Of a DNA stretch of 64,000 nt, positions 32,361-43,089 are shown piece after piece (positions within the stretch are counted from its first letter, which is position 1; each line of letters begins with the position of its first letter). The stretch comes from Tupaia tana (taxonomy: Eukaryota > Chordata > Mammalia > Scandentia > Tupaiidae): the NCBI GenBank assembly GCA_026018925.1, contig JAKSZU010000004.1:41361233-41425232 (forward strand), given 5' to 3'. Below the pieces are notes generated by a model, which saw only the letters and a list, made by a program, of their open reading frames with translations, was not told where the DNA came from and did no database searches. The position numbers and the translations under genes are program-made.

Positions 32361-33900
32361 CTGATGAGAAACTCATATACTCTTGAGAGTCTCATATTCT
32401 AGTAAAAAGCTTACATTCTAGGCCTCAACAAACTTTAGTTCTTTTTGGGGGGCATAAAAACATGAATAAAATTATGAGGAAAATAATTGGTATAATAGTC
32501 TATGGAGATTTTGTACATTTCCTACTTAAAATTGCACATTAATTGATCAAAAAGACTTTAAGGAGAGGAGATGCTGGGAGTTCACATATAATGAACTTGC
32601 CCAAACATTAAGTGGAGGCTAAATTATTTAGGATTACTCTAATCCAGTTAGCTAGGAAAATTGGATCTCTATCACATTTAAAAGAAAGATTCTATCGAAG
32701 ACAAGCTGTTCCCTTATTTCTTTAGAATCCTGAAGAATTAAAAGAAGACCTAATTTAGGAAAGCTTTTCTATCCTAAAAAAATCCTCAAAATCCTCAGTA
32801 TGTTGAAATGCAGCTTTAAAAAATGCATTCTCTATGCATATCACAATTATATTGAAAAATCAAATACTAAGGTTTGTATTCATTTTTTAACTATCTACTT
32901 ACTCTATAGGATTAATGTTAAGTATGCAATAAATCTATTAATTAATTTTTCTCTTAGCGATAAATAAATTATCCTTACACAATTGTCTGGCTGAGGGAAA
33001 AGAAAACTCAAGTTTTTTATTGAGGTTATAATTTCAAGAGAGAGCTCATTTTAAATCTTGTCTATCTTTAAACTTTGGCAATTGGTTTTGTGGTTGTGTT
33101 TAAATAGCGTGTTTCTGAAAACACAAGAAATACTAGAAAAACAGATCTTTTCATTTTATTTTTAATTCCGCTTGAAAACCTACTAATGTTTTCAGGGTTC
33201 AAAAGAATTGCAACGGGAATTAAAGGCTATGAAGGGCACAGTTACCTTGTCTATATGTACTTGGAAGGACATGGCATGCTGAGTTACTGACAGATAAAGG
33301 ATATTTAAATATACAGCATACAATTAGAAAAATCCATTCTCAACAGTAGCGAGTAGTACTTTTGCTTATTTCCAAGCTTGATTGTGTACTGAAACTGAAT
33401 TTGTGATTTCACTTATCATACCCTTTTCTGTCTGAAATATGCCTTAGTATTTCAGCTAGTTTATTTTCCAGATTCCCCTTTCTATGATTTTTTCCTGACC
33501 TATATTTTACAAAAATGATTTTTCCCCTTTATTCTTCTTAATTTATTAGAGCTGAATCCCTTTGCTTTGGCATTTATTTTGTAGGAGTGTTTTAACAAAG
33601 GTAGGCATGTCTGACTTCACTTCTTAGTTTAGTCTTAAGACAATGCTTCTATTATATAATTGCTTTTCTTTTCTTTTCCTTCCACCCTAAAACAAATACC
33701 TTTTTAGTTATATATTATAAGCATGGTTGTGTGGCTGTCCTCATCTTCACACCACACACCCCCCAAACAACCCATTTCATCTATGCAAATAGGTGCCTTA
33801 AATCTCTTAATATGAATTTCCCCAGTTAGACAGATCAATCCTACCTCTTTACCCTCTAAGTCATTATCAGCTCCTTTTTATATATATAATGTTTTTTTCT
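32361..33900. other. AT-rich DNA without a recognised feature
   Basis: Apart from short duplicated phrases (CTCATAT...TCTAG near 32380-32430), nothing can be assigned. There is no open frame of note, no SINE and no simple repeat above 20 bp. Confidence 0.5.
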
Positions 33901-34158
33901 TTTCTTTTTGAGAGGTTTTTGCTATAGGGTGCGTACGCTCGCCAGACAGACAGAGAGAGACAGAGAGACAGAAAGCGAGAAATCACTCCCCAGGGGTATG
34001 GCCATGCTGCAATCCCTTCTCCTCCATTCTCCTCTCGGGATCTTGGGCATGCATGCATACTCACCCGGCGTGAGTTTAAGCCACCAGGTCCGAGACTTGA
34101 ACTGCAGTCGACTACGTGGGAGTCCAGTGACATAGCCATTACACTAACTGCTGGTCCC
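33901..34158 (-). mobile_element. Young SINE-A, GGTCC subtype
   Basis: TTTGCTATAGGGTGCGTACG, GCGAGAAATCACTCCCCAGG, CTCACCCGGCGTGAGTTTAA and CTAACTGCTGGTCCC mark the copy. A long target-site duplication (TATATAATGTTTTTTTCT-like) lies at 33883-33900 and 34159-34175. The three-T GAGTTTAAGCC form goes with its GGTCCC end. Confidence 0.92.
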
Positions 34159-34439
34159 TATATAATGTTTTTTCTATAAGGGTAGTATTTCATGAAAAGC
34201 AAAAACCATGAGAGAGAAAAACACTGAAATAAAAGATTAAATTTCATCAAATATTTTGAAATGTTCTCCAGAAATATGATTAATTGCCGAATAATAATAT
34301 ATTTGTCATAAAGTTATTTCTGTCACTTGCTGGTATTCTCTGAGCTCTTAGTTCCCTTAACTATATAGTGTGATTTTATATCAATATTGTAGGGTTTGTG
34401 AAAAGAAAAAATCTAAATAGGACTTTCCATAGTATCTGT
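34159..34439. other. No feature recognised
   Basis: AT-rich DNA between a SINE and an L1 fragment. Confidence 0.5.
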
Positions 34440-34690
34440 TGCTCATTAATTTATGTGATTTGTTAATTTTATATATCTTTTCAAAGAACAATATTTGATT
34501 TTGTTGATTTTTGTGGTTGACTTCCTGTTTTCTAAGTTGTGTTTTTGTTTTCAGCTAATTAGATATATATTTAAATTTCTCTTGAGATTTGTGATTTGAA
34601 TCATGTGCTCAACTAATTAGTTCCTTCCTCATTCCAGCACCATATATATCTTCCTTAATAGAGTATAACTCACATTTAGTAACTGAATCC
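34440..34690 (-). mobile_element. Separate antisense L1 fragment
   Basis: ATATATCTTTTCAAAGAACA and AATTAGATATATATTTAAAT, then TTCTCTTGAGATTTGTG, are near matches to DNA at about 36740-36770 and 37125-37160 in the large L1M. It is therefore homologous to a different part of L1 than its position next to 34691 would predict. It is a second copy or a rearranged piece. Confidence 0.5.
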
Positions 34691-34813
34691 TTGTTAATTT
34701 TTTATTAGGATTTTATAGTTTTCTGCATGCAGATCCCCCACATAGTTTGTTAGACTTATAGTTAAATATATCATTTTTGTGGGTCCCATTGTAAATGGCA
34801 TTGTGTGTGTGCT

Positions 34814-34858
34814 CTTTTTTTTTTTTTTTTTTCCAATTTGCCAGAGGGCATGTATGCT

Positions 34859-34914
<56 letters not shown>

Positions 34915-35088
34915 AGGAATGTGAGAAAGCACTCCTGCATGGAAGATGGCTACACCACAATCTTTTCTTCATTTTTCCTTTGGGATTTTGAGCTTTCATT
35001 CACAGGTGCCCATCATGTTTTTCAAGCCACTAGATCAGTCAGCCATGTGGGATCTAGTTGCATTAACCACCACTCCACTGTCTGGTCC
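34814..35088 (-). mobile_element. SINE-A with a GA microsatellite
   Basis: TTTCCAATTTGCCAGAGGGC begins the copy. A pure GA run at 34863-34910 replaces the usual GAGAGACAGAGAGACAG. It ends CCACTCCACTGTCTGGTCC. It lies in the L1M reverse-transcriptase region. Confidence 0.8.
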
Positions 35089-35117
35089 ATGTTTATGTTA
35101 TGTATTTAATTATTTCC

Positions 35118-35341
35118 TCTATGAGAAGGAAAGACAGAATTTAAAAAAGAGAGAGCCTCCTCTTCCACAAACACATGCAACAGGGTTTTCATACCATGAT
35201 CCATTTCCAGCTTCAGCCAGCCCCAGATCGTGGACATGCACACACCAGACATGTTCAGAGAGACCTCTGGACACAAACCTGGAACCTTTCCATTTTCAGA
35301 CATGCAGAGCATTGCATTACCACTGTGCCACTGTCTGGCCC
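35118..35341 (-). mobile_element. SINE-B, antisense, full length
   Basis: GAGAAGGAAAGACAGAATTT is the reversed 3' part. CATGATCCATTTCCAGCTTC and GACATGCACACACCAGACAT are the middle, ACAAACCTGGAACC the B-box region, and GCATTACCACTGTGCCACTG the head. It follows the SINE-A at 34814 by about 30 bp of L1 sequence. Confidence 0.82.
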
Positions 35342-36282
35342 ATGCTGGTTTCAAGATTCAAATTCCAATTGTTTATTACTGGTATATAGAAAGCAATTTA
35401 ATTTTTTATATTGATTTTACATCCTACAAACTTGCTAAAACTATTTTTTCAGTTCCAGGAAGTTGGTTTATTGTTATTGATTTTATTTTTTCTTTTTCAA
35501 TCTATTTATCTTTTATTCCCTTTTCTTCTAAGAATTTACTAATATCAAACTTCCAGTGCTCAAATATTTTGTTTTTCAACAGAGATGTTTACATTTTTCT
35601 GTCTGTCAAATATTTCCTCCCCTTGCATCTTATTCTCTTATCTTATTTGTACTAGCTGGATCCTTCAGTGAGATAGTAAGAATGGTGAGAGAGGATATGC
35701 TTGCATTTTCCCCAGTCTTAAGGGAGAAACATCTAGTTCTCACCATTAAATGTGATATACTAGCAAGATTTTTTTTTTTTTTGTAGATCTTCTTTATCAA
35801 GTTGACTCCCTTCCTATTCTTAGTGTGTTGAAAGTTTTTATAATGAATGGGTGTTGGATTTTGTCAAATACTTTTTCTGCATCAATTGATATGATCAAAG
35901 TGATTTTTCTTCTGTAGCCTATTGATGTGGTAGATGATATTAATTGCTTTTTGAATATTGAACCAGTCTTTACATACTTGAAATAAGTATATCTTACTTG
36001 GTCATGGTTTATAATTCTTTTTATTCATTGTTGGATTGTATTCATTAATAACTTTGTTTAGGATTCTGGCATATGTGTGAGATAATGGTCTGTAGTATAC
36101 CCTCTTGTAATACCTTTATATGCTTTTGTTATTAAGGAAATACTGGCCTCATAGAATGAGTTAGGGAGTGTTCTTTCCCTTGGCTTCTGTTTTGTGGAAG
36201 AGATTGTAACAGTTGGTGACTTCTCTTCGTTAAATGTTCAGTAGAATTCATAAATAAAACAAACTATCTCCAGTGCTTTTCT

Positions 36283-36443
36283 TTTTTTTAATTTTATTTA
36301 ACTTTATTATTATTATTTTCCAGTTTGATCAGAGGAAGACACAGAGGGAAAGCGAGAAAGCAAGCCGCCAGGTCCAGAACTTGAACTGCAGTCGGCCATG
36401 TGGGAGTCCAGCACCTTTAACCACCACGCCACCTGCTGGCCCC
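36283..36443 (-). mobile_element. Short SINE-A variant, antisense
   Basis: TTTTTAATTTTATTTAACTT tail, then GGGAAAGCGAGAAAGCAAGC joins directly to CGCCAGGTCCAGAACTTGAA, with no middle domain. It ends CCACGCCACCTGCTGGCCCC. It is inserted in L1M. Confidence 0.85.
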
Positions 36444-36812
36444 TATCCATCCATTTTTCTTTTTTAAAGAATTATTGATTCAACATTTTCAATAGGTATA
36501 GATTCACACAAACTGTTGATTTCTCCTTATGTAAGGATTGGTAGTTTGTGTCACCGAATTGGTCCATTTCATCTAAGGTATAGAGTTTGTGGGTCTAGTG
36601 TTGTTCACAGTATTCCTTAATTATGCCTTTAATGCCTAGGGAATCAATAGTAATGGCCCTTTTTATTTCTATTATTAGTAATTCATGTCTTATATCTTTT
36701 TTTCTTGAGTAGCATGGCTAGGGTTCCGTAACTTTATACATCTTTTCAAAGAAGCAGGTTTTGTTTTTGTTTATTTCTTTGCTATTTACCTCTTATTTTC
36801 TTGTTTTGTTTG

Positions 36813-37072
36813 CCTTTTTTTTTTTTTTTAAATTTACCAACAGGTGCATGAGCTCATCAGAGAGACAGAGAGAAAGAGGGAAAGGAAGAAAGCACCCCTC
36901 CATGGGGTGTGGTTATGCCACAATAACTTCTCCATTTCATCAGCTGTTGAGATTTTGGGCATACCTGCACGTACACCCAGTATGTTTCTCAAGCCTCTGG
37001 GCTGAGATGCAAACTGCACAGTCTGCCATGTGGAATTCAACTCCCTTACCTACTAGGACTTGAGGCCAGCCT
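36813..37072 (-). mobile_element. SINE-A in L1M
   Basis: T15 plus AAATTTACCAACAGGTGCAT begins the copy. CTCCATGGGGTGTGGTTATG, GGGCATACCTGCACGTACAC and GCAAACTGCACAGTCTGCCA follow. The end CTTACCTACTAGGACTTGAG is diverged. Confidence 0.75.
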
Positions 37073-37550
37073 AACTTCCTGCTTTATAGGTTCTGTGTGT
37101 GTGTGTGTTTGTGTGTGTGTTTCCATTTAATTAGGTATATATTTAAATTTCTCTTGTGGTTCATTATTTAATCCATATGCAATTTGGTAGTGTATTGCTT
37201 TATCTCCAAATATTTTGAGATTTGTTTCCAGCAGCTTATCTATTATTACTGACAAGTTTAATTCCATTGTGATCTGAGAACATATTTTTATATGACTCCA
37301 TTCTTGAAAATTTGTTAAAGTGTGCTTATGGCTGAGAACATGCTCTATGATGGTGAATGTTCTATGTGGACTTGAAAAAAAATATTCATTCTGTGGTTGG
37401 ATAAATTATCTTTGCAAATATCAAGTAGATGAAAAGAACTGATGATGCTCTTCAAATCAAAAAGCTCCTTACTGAATTTCTGCCTGCTTGATCTATCAGT
37501 TAATGAAAGATGGTTGGTCTTCCACCGCAGTTCTCTCATTTTTTGCCTCT

Positions 37551-37704
37551 TGTTTTTTTTTTTTAAGTTTATTTATGAAAGAGAGGGAAAAAGAGGAAAA
37601 GAGAGAGAGATCGTTGCCATATTCTCACCTGGTTGGAATTGTCCTACCCAGCATCACATCTACCTAGGTCTATAGGCTTGAGCCACTAAACTGGATGCCC
37701 AACC
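37551..37704 (-). mobile_element. SINE-B, antisense, shortened
   Basis: TTTAAGTTTATTTATGAAAG and GAGGAAAAGAGAGAGAGATC form the reversed 3' part. CATATTCTCACCTGGTTGGA and TAGGTCTATAGGCTTGAGCC follow. At 154 bp it lacks part of the middle. Confidence 0.6.
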
Positions 37705-38078
37705 TTTAAAAGATCCAATTTAGTGGCAGTCTTACGTAACACTGTCTTACGAGGTGTCCCACAGTAGCTGAGCTTTCCTCATGTATTTTCATACTCTGTT
37801 TTTAGATGCATTCACATTAGGAATTACTATGTTTCCTTGGAGAATTAACCCTTTATTAATTTATATCATATCCTTCTCATCTCTTATAATGTAAGCTGTT
37901 ACGTATTTCACTTGTCCATATATTATACCACCCAATATATTGCTAATATTACTTTAAACAGTTATCTATTTGATCAATTAAGAATAAGAAAAATAGTTTA
38001 CCTTCTTGTCCTTATGTACTTATGTAGGCTTGAGTTTGTGATCTATATCTTTTCCTTTTCCCTGAAAAACTTTCTTTT

Positions 38079-38345
38079 TTTTTTTTTTGGAGTGGTTTTT
38101 GCTATAGGACACATGCACTCTCTGGAAAGACAGAGAGAGACAGGAGACAGAAAACAACAAATCACCCCTTGGGGGGCGGGGAGGATGTCCACACCACAAT
38201 CCCTTCTCCTCCATTCTCCTCTTGGGATCTTGGGCACATATGCACATGTGCCCAGCGTGAGTTTAAGCCACTGGGTCCAGGACTCAAACCGTGGTCAACC
38301 ACACAGGAGTTACAACAACATAGCTATTACACCAACTGCTGGTCC
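38079..38345 (-). mobile_element. SINE-A in L1M, GGTCC subtype, with duplication
   Basis: GAGTGGTTTTTGCTATAGGA begins the copy. CATGTGCCCAGCGTGAGTTT and CCAACTGCTGGTCCC follow. The target-site duplication CCTGAAAAACTTTCTTTT (one base shorter on the right) flanks it at about 38061-38078 and 38346-38362. Confidence 0.9.
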
Positions 38346-38910
38346 CCTGAAAAACTTCTTTTAACATTTCTTACAGGGAAGATGCACTGGTAATGAATTT
38401 TCTGTGTTTTATGTTTTATAAAATCTTAGCTTTTGCTTCACTTCTGAAAGATAATTTTATGGGATATAGAATTCTCAGTTGGTGGAGGTTTTTCCTTTCA
38501 ACGCTGTAAGTATTTCACTGCACAGTCTTCTTGCTTACACGGCATTTGACAAGAAGTTCTATGTAATTCTTATCCTGTTCCTTTAAAGGTACATGCTTCT
38601 TATTTTTTTCCCCTCTGGTTTCTTTCAATATTTTCTCTTTGTTTTTAGTTTTCTGCAATTTGAATGTGATATGACTAGTTATATAAAAACATTTCATTTA
38701 TATTGTTTTATATTTCTGAGCTTCCTATTTCATGGTTTAGTGTTTTGGAAAATTATACACCATCATTGAAATATTTCTTCTTCATTCTTTCTTTCTTCTT
38801 CTGGTACTCTAATTATTCATATGTTATAGTTTTTGAAATTATCCAATAGTTCTTAGATATTTTGTTTTTCCATACCTTTTTTTCTATTTGCACTTTATTT
38901 TCTTAAATGT

Positions 38911-39119
38911 TTTTATTCATTTTTTTTTTCTTGAGAGAGAGGGGGACACCCCAAACAGCATTGTCAGGCCACAGTCCACTGGTAGCCTTAGCCAGCTATG
39001 GTCATGGACACACGAATTCATGCCTGGAGTTCACAGGGAGATGTCCGAGCATGAACCTGGGACCTTCCTATGTGGCTTCAGGATCATAAAACACTATAAT
39101 TACTGCTGTGCCCCGTCCT
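38911..39119 (-). mobile_element. SINE-B in L1M, antisense
   Basis: TTTTTATTCATTTTTTTTTT tail, GCCACAGTCCACTGGTAGCC and CCAGCTATGGTCATGGACAC as the middle, GAACCTGGGACCTTCC as the B-box region, and TAATTACTGCTGTGCCCC as the head. Confidence 0.8.
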
Positions 39120-39501
39120 CCAGATAAGACTGATACTCGCTTTGCCTGCTGTATAGGCTTCTGTTGTGGAGACTATACTAGTATGGTTCTTTTCCACTTG
39201 AAATTGCTACATAAGGTTTTTTTGTTGTTGCCTTCTCACCCTGAGAACCTGATGCAATTCCCAGAGTTAAAACTCAAAACAGTGGGGGACTCCCAGGACT
39301 GTGACTCCCAGGAGTACCTTATTTTAAACTAGACCACACCTAACTTCTACAAATTCATCAAAGTTACTGGCTAACAATTCTTGCCAGTTTACTGCTCCAT
39401 GAGATTCTGCTTCAAGTAGAATGATGTCCGTTGTGATTCCCTCCTTTCTCCTTTCTCTCCAGAGTTTCTAGTAGTGGTTTGTCCTGAGCCCTTAATTTTC
39501 T

Positions 39502-39776
39502 TTTTTTTTTTTTTTTTTCTTTTTTTGGGGGAGGTTTTTCGCTATAGGGCGCGTGCACTCGCCAGACAGACAGAGACATAGAGACAGAAAATGAGAAATC
39601 ACCCCCCCAGGGGGGATGGTCACGCCGCAATCCCTTCTCCTCCATTCTCCTCTCGGGATCCTGGGCACGCACACACACGCGCCCGGCTTGAGTTTTAAGC
39701 CACCGGTCCGGGACGCGAACCGCGGTCAACTACGTGGGAGTCCAGCGACATAGCCATTATGCTAACTGCTGGTTCC
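39502..39776 (-). mobile_element. Young SINE-A, GGTTCC subtype, in L1M 5' part
   Basis: GGTTTTTCGCTATAGGGCGC, ACATAGAGACAGAAAATGAG, CACACACGCGCCCGGCTTGA and GACGCGAACCGCGGTCAACT show many intact CpGs. The end CTAACTGCTGGTTCCC and the four-T GAGTTTTAAGCC mark the second young subtype. The target-site duplication GAGCCCTTAATTTTC-type occurs at about 39486-39500 and 39777-39791. Confidence 0.93.
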
Positions 39777-39931
39777 CAGCCCTTAATTTTCTGATGAGTC
39801 CAAGCAACACTGTCAATTTTGATTTGTTCAGCTTTTTTCTTGTTGTAGGAATGAGAATGTTGATCCAAACTCTTTGTTTCAGAACTGAAACTGAAATCCA
39901 CATATAGATTGTACTTACATCTATTGTTTCT

Positions 39932-39933
<2 letters not shown>

Positions 39934-39968
<35 letters not shown>

Positions 39969-40217
39969 AGAGGTTTTTGCTATAGGGTGTGCACACTCAG
40001 CAGAAAGACTGAGAGAGACAAAGAGACATAAAGTGAGAAATCATTTTTTAGGGGGGATAGCCACGTTGCAATCCCTTCTCCTCCAGTCTCCTCTCGGGAT
40101 CTTGGGCATACATGCACACGCGCACAGCGAGAGTTTAAGCCACTGGGTCTGGGACAAGAACCGCAGTCGACTACATGGGAGTCCAGCGACACAGCCATTA
40201 TGCCATCTGCTGGTCCC
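39934..40217 (-). mobile_element. SINE-A, GGTCC subtype, with T32 tail (antisense A tail)
   Basis: Thirty-two T (39935-39966) precede GCAGAGGTTTTTGCTATAGG. CACACGCGCACAGCGAGAGT and GACAAGAACCGCAGTCGACT follow, and the copy ends CCATCTGCTGGTCCC. It lies in the 5' UTR-like part of L1M. Confidence 0.88.
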
Positions 40218-40339
40218 TCTTGTAAATTTTCTATAAGAGCTTGCTTATTTAGGCTCAAACTGTGGTGATCATAGGTTTGCCTGGGATCCTGGTTATACCA
40301 GTTGCAAATAAGTTAAAGCCTGTCACCTTTTCCTTTATC

Positions 40340-40599
40340 TTGTTGTTGTTGTTGTTCTAGACAGCAAGGGTATACGCACACTAGAGGTAAAAAAAAAAAG
40401 AGAGAGAAAGCACCCTTGAATGGGGGGCCTGGTGATACCATCTTCCTTGTTCCTTCAGTTTTCCATCCCTCAGAATCCTGTGCATGTGCTTGCATGCCTG
40501 GTGTGGCGCAGACAGGAATGAGATTCAAACCTAGGTAAGCTGTGTTGGGTGTGACTTCCTCCGTGAAGCGTCTAACCAGTATGCTATCGGGCCAGCCCC
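40340..40599 (-). mobile_element. Diverged tRNA-derived SINE, antisense
   Basis: TTGTTGTTGTTGTTCTAGAC, GAGAGAGAAAGCACCCTTGA, GGGGGGCCTGGTGATACCAT, ATGCCTGGTGTGGCGCAGAC and AACCAGTATGCTATCGGGCC keep the SINE-A order, with an unusual GGCCAGCCCC end. It could be a separate subfamily. Confidence 0.6.
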
Positions 40600-41574
40600 T
40601 GTAACTTATTTGAACAACCCTTTTCAAATCTTGAATATTTCTCACTTTGATGGAAATCATATTGTGATCCTTGCAATAACACTCCTGAGAATAATTAAAG
40701 ACTTTGGTAACAAAGGCAATTGTTTTTGGCCCCCGGACCCGTATCATTTTTGTTACTTAACAAACGTCCACTACTTTTTCCTTTCTTGCTTTGCTTAATA
40801 TCTCTCTTCTCTCACCACTTGTTTTCATTTTTGTTCTTAGCACAGAGACAACCTGTGGAGTAGTTGAGATTTGTTCTATTGTGACAGGACCTTCTGTGGA
40901 CATGTGGCTTAACTTTCAGGATAAGAGTTTGAGAATGCCTCACTTAACGTACCTACTTCTTCCAGGAAATTTTAATCTTTTCCTAGATTAAATTCCTATA
41001 TGGATTATAAACTAGCAAGTAGCCTCACTGTTTGCTTAAAAAAGTTATTAATTTACCCAGGAAAATTGCTGTTACACCTGGGCAAAGAAAGTGCTTGCTT
41101 ATCCAAAAGAGTTTACTTATGAAGTTTCACTTCAAGACTCTTATCTCACTATGTCTATCAATCATAGACTATTGTTAGTTAATTTGCCCATTCTCAATCA
41201 GTTTCCTACCTTGAAAGATCTGCCTGTTTGAACCCAGACCTCAAAATCTTTCCTATGTCTCCATTCTGAAAAATACTAAGATTCTCTCCAGGTTATTTTG
41301 TTCCTTGTTGCAGTAGGTTTAATCACCTGAGCTTTCCTTGATCTACGGGTCCACTCTGATCGTCTTGGATTCCTAATAGTGTTAGATTTTCTAGAGCAAG
41401 TATATTGACTTACTCCACCATAATCTTTAAAATACAGGATTTTCCTTTAAAGAACAAATGACTAGAAAAGACAGACAACATTTTTCTTTGGGTTTCATTG
41501 CTAGTTTATACCAGGCTTATATCCTTATTCCAAGTTTCATCATAACAAACCATTAATTTTGACACTATTTCTGT
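40600..41574. other. No gene recognised
   Basis: Moderately AT-rich. The open frame at 40791-40991 is partly hydrophobic but has no recognisable domain or start context. No lineage SINE. Confidence 0.5.
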
Positions 41575-41745
41575 GAATTAAGACTATCCTTATCTCAATT
41601 CTACAGGTAAGGAACTTGGGACAGAGACTAATGGACTTGCTCAAGGTCACTAAGCGAGCCAATAGCCTGGTTGGTAGGGAAACAACCCAGGTCTCTTGAC
41701 TCTCAGCCCTGTGCTCCGTGTACCAGATGGGGCACCGTTTTGCTC
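41575..41745 (-). repeat. MIR, antisense, well preserved
   Basis: CAGGTAAGGAACTTGGGACA, GACTTGCTCAAGGTCACTAA, CAACCCAGGTCTCTTGACTC and CCCTGTGCTCCGTGTACCA follow the reversed MIR consensus through the core to the tRNA-derived head. Confidence 0.82.
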
Positions 41746-41952
41746 TGCAATCAATAAGCTACTGACCTTGCTTCCTTCTTAGCACAGAGGAATCTAACCT
41801 GTGTGCTAATGTCATTTTCACAGTTCATACCTGAATTATTTTTCTGCCTGGCCAATTTTGCAGCATTGCAATATTCTCAAGGTATGGTAAAACATACTAT
41901 AACATAATCCACTTTTTAAATGACATAAGCTATGGACATAGAATTCTTTAAT

Positions 41953-42225
41953 TCTTTTTTTGTTTGTTTGTTTTGTTATTTTGCTTTAGGCAGAGAGAGA
42001 CAGCAATAGAGAGAAAGAGACAGAGAGGGTAAGTGAGAAATCACCCCCTCCCCCCAGGTTATATGACCACACCACAATCCTTTCTCCTCCAGTTTTCTTT
42101 GGGGATTTTAGGCATGGACGCACATGTGCTCAGTGTGATTTTCAAGCTGCTGAGTCTGGGACTTGAACTGTGCAGCCAGCCATGTGAAATTCAGTGCCTT
42201 AACCTCCATGCCACCTGCTGGCTCC
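41953..42225 (-). mobile_element. SINE-A, full length
   Basis: TTTGTTTGTTTGTTTTGTTA tail, TTTGCTTTAGGCAGAGAGAG, CACATGTGCTCAGTGTGATT, GGACTTGAACTGTGCAGCC and CATGCCACCTGCTGGCTCC. AGAATTC-like repeats flank it at about 41940 and 42231. Confidence 0.82.
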
Positions 42226-42261
42226 GTAGAAGAATTCCTAAAATATGTTTCTAAATTAAGC

Positions 42262-42493
42262 TTTCTTTTATGATAGATAGCACATATACACACAAGGGCG
42301 TAGAGTGGGAGTAGGAGAGAGCCTTGACAGGGTCTCATCATGCCACGATTCCCTTTGCCCACCCTTCTATCTCTTTATGATCTTAGGCACTCCATGCACA
42401 TCCAGCAGGTTTTCAGGACAACCTGGGCATCTGAACCTATAGTCTGAATGTGGCTTTCAGGACTGCAGTCCAGTACAGTATCACAGAACCTAG
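42262..42493 (-). mobile_element. SINE-B, antisense, diverged
   Basis: TTCTTTTATGATAGATAGCA, GGTCTCATCATGCCACGATT, GATCTTAGGCACTCCATGCA and CAACCTGGGCATCTGAACC follow the reversed SINE-B order. The head, ending CAGTATCACAGAACC, is poorly conserved. Confidence 0.55.
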
Positions 42494-42507
42494 AACAAGC
42501 TTTCTTT

Positions 42508-42746
42508 GTTCTTTTCTTTTCTTTTCTTTTTTTCCTTTTCTTTTCTTTTCTTTTCTTTTCTTTTCTTTTCTTTTCTCTTCTTTCTTTTCTTTTCTTTTCT
42601 TTTCTTTTCTTTTCTTTTCTTTTCTTTTCTTTTCTTTTCTTTTTCTTTCTCTTTTCTTTTCTCTTTCCTCTCCTTTCCTTTCCTTTCCTTTCCTTTCCTT
42701 TCCTTTCCTTTCCTTTCCTTTCCTTTCCTTTCCTTTTCTTTTCTTT
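42508..42746 (+). repeat. (TTTTC)n changing to (TTTCC)n microsatellite
   Basis: About 160 bp of TTTTC units with interruptions pass near 42665 into about 70 bp of TTTCC units, then briefly back to TTTTC. All three forward frames stay open because the tract has no stop codon; the resulting Phe/Leu/Ser open frames are artefacts. Confidence 0.97.
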
Positions 42747-42804
42747 AATAACTAATATCTACAGAGTTAAACACATATCATACATTTCAAAAGTAAAATG
42801 GCTA

Positions 42805-43074
42805 GGGAACCAGCAGTTAGCGTAATGGCTATGTCGCTGGACTCCCACGTAGTCGACCGCGGTTCGCGTCTCGGACCCGGTGGCTTACAACTCACGCCGG
42901 GCGCGTGTGCGTGCGTGCCCAGGATCCCGAGAGGAGAATGGAGGAGAAGGGATTGCGGCGTGACCATCCCCCCTGGGGGGTGATTTCTCGCTTTCTGTCT
43001 CTATGTCTCTCTCTGTCTGTCTGGCGAGCACACGCGCCCTATAGCGAAAAACCTCTCCAGAAAAAAAAAAAAAA
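42805..43074 (+). mobile_element. Young SINE-A, GGTTCC subtype, perfect 15-bp duplication
   Basis: The best sense-strand copy. It starts GGGAACCAGCAGTTAGCGTA and ends ACGCGCCCTATAGCGAAAAA plus CCTCTCCAG and an A17 tail. It keeps many CpGs (GTCGACCGCGGTTCGCG, CACGCCGGGCGCGTGTGCG). The target-site duplication AAAGTAAAATGGCTA is perfect at 42790-42804 and 43075-43089. With tRNA-like promoter boxes intact it could be transcribed by RNA polymerase III. Confidence 0.96.
42818..42871 (+). promoter_or_regulatory. Internal RNA polymerase III promoter of the young SINE-A
   Basis: The A box TAGCGTAATGG (42818-42828) fits TRGYNNANNNG. The B box GGTTCGCGTCT (42861-42871) fits GGTTCGANNCC except at the A (a C here to G context change) and last bases. 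The spacing of about 32 bp is that of a tRNA gene. GTAATGG plus CTGGACTC recall tRNA-Gln, but the parent tRNA is uncertain. Confidence 0.7.
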
Positions 43075-43089
43075 AAAGTAAAATGGCTA

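Larger units (their letters stand above)
34691..40335 (-). mobile_element. Large antisense L1M broken by eight SINEs
   Basis: Once nested SINEs are removed the pieces are collinear. ORF2 reverse transcriptase region: 34691-34805 and 35342-36282 (GGATTTTGTCAAATACTTTT, GCATCAATTGATATGATCAA, CTGGCCTCATAGAATGAGTT). ORF2 5' (endonuclease side): 36444-36812, 37073-37548 and 37705-38078. ORF1 region: 38346-38910 (GATATAGAATTCTCAGTTGG). 5' UTR-like: 39120-39500, 39778-39930 and 40218-40335 (GCCTTCTCACCCTGAGAACC, ACTGCTCCATGAGATTCTGC). All reading frames are broken. Confidence 0.75.

Noticed and set aside
34946..35655. Overlapping long open frames (147 and 141 codons)
   Set aside because: They cross SINE-A, SINE-B and antisense L1 junctions, so no single conserved protein can be encoded.
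42448..42825. Open frames of 125, 101 and 80 codons on the plus strand
   Set aside because: They are translations of the TTTTC/TTTCC microsatellite, which has no stop codon in any forward frame.
42805..42885. tRNA gene
   Set aside because: The A and B boxes are tRNA-like, but the sequence cannot form a full cloverleaf with acceptor stem and continues as a SINE with an A tail and target-site duplication.
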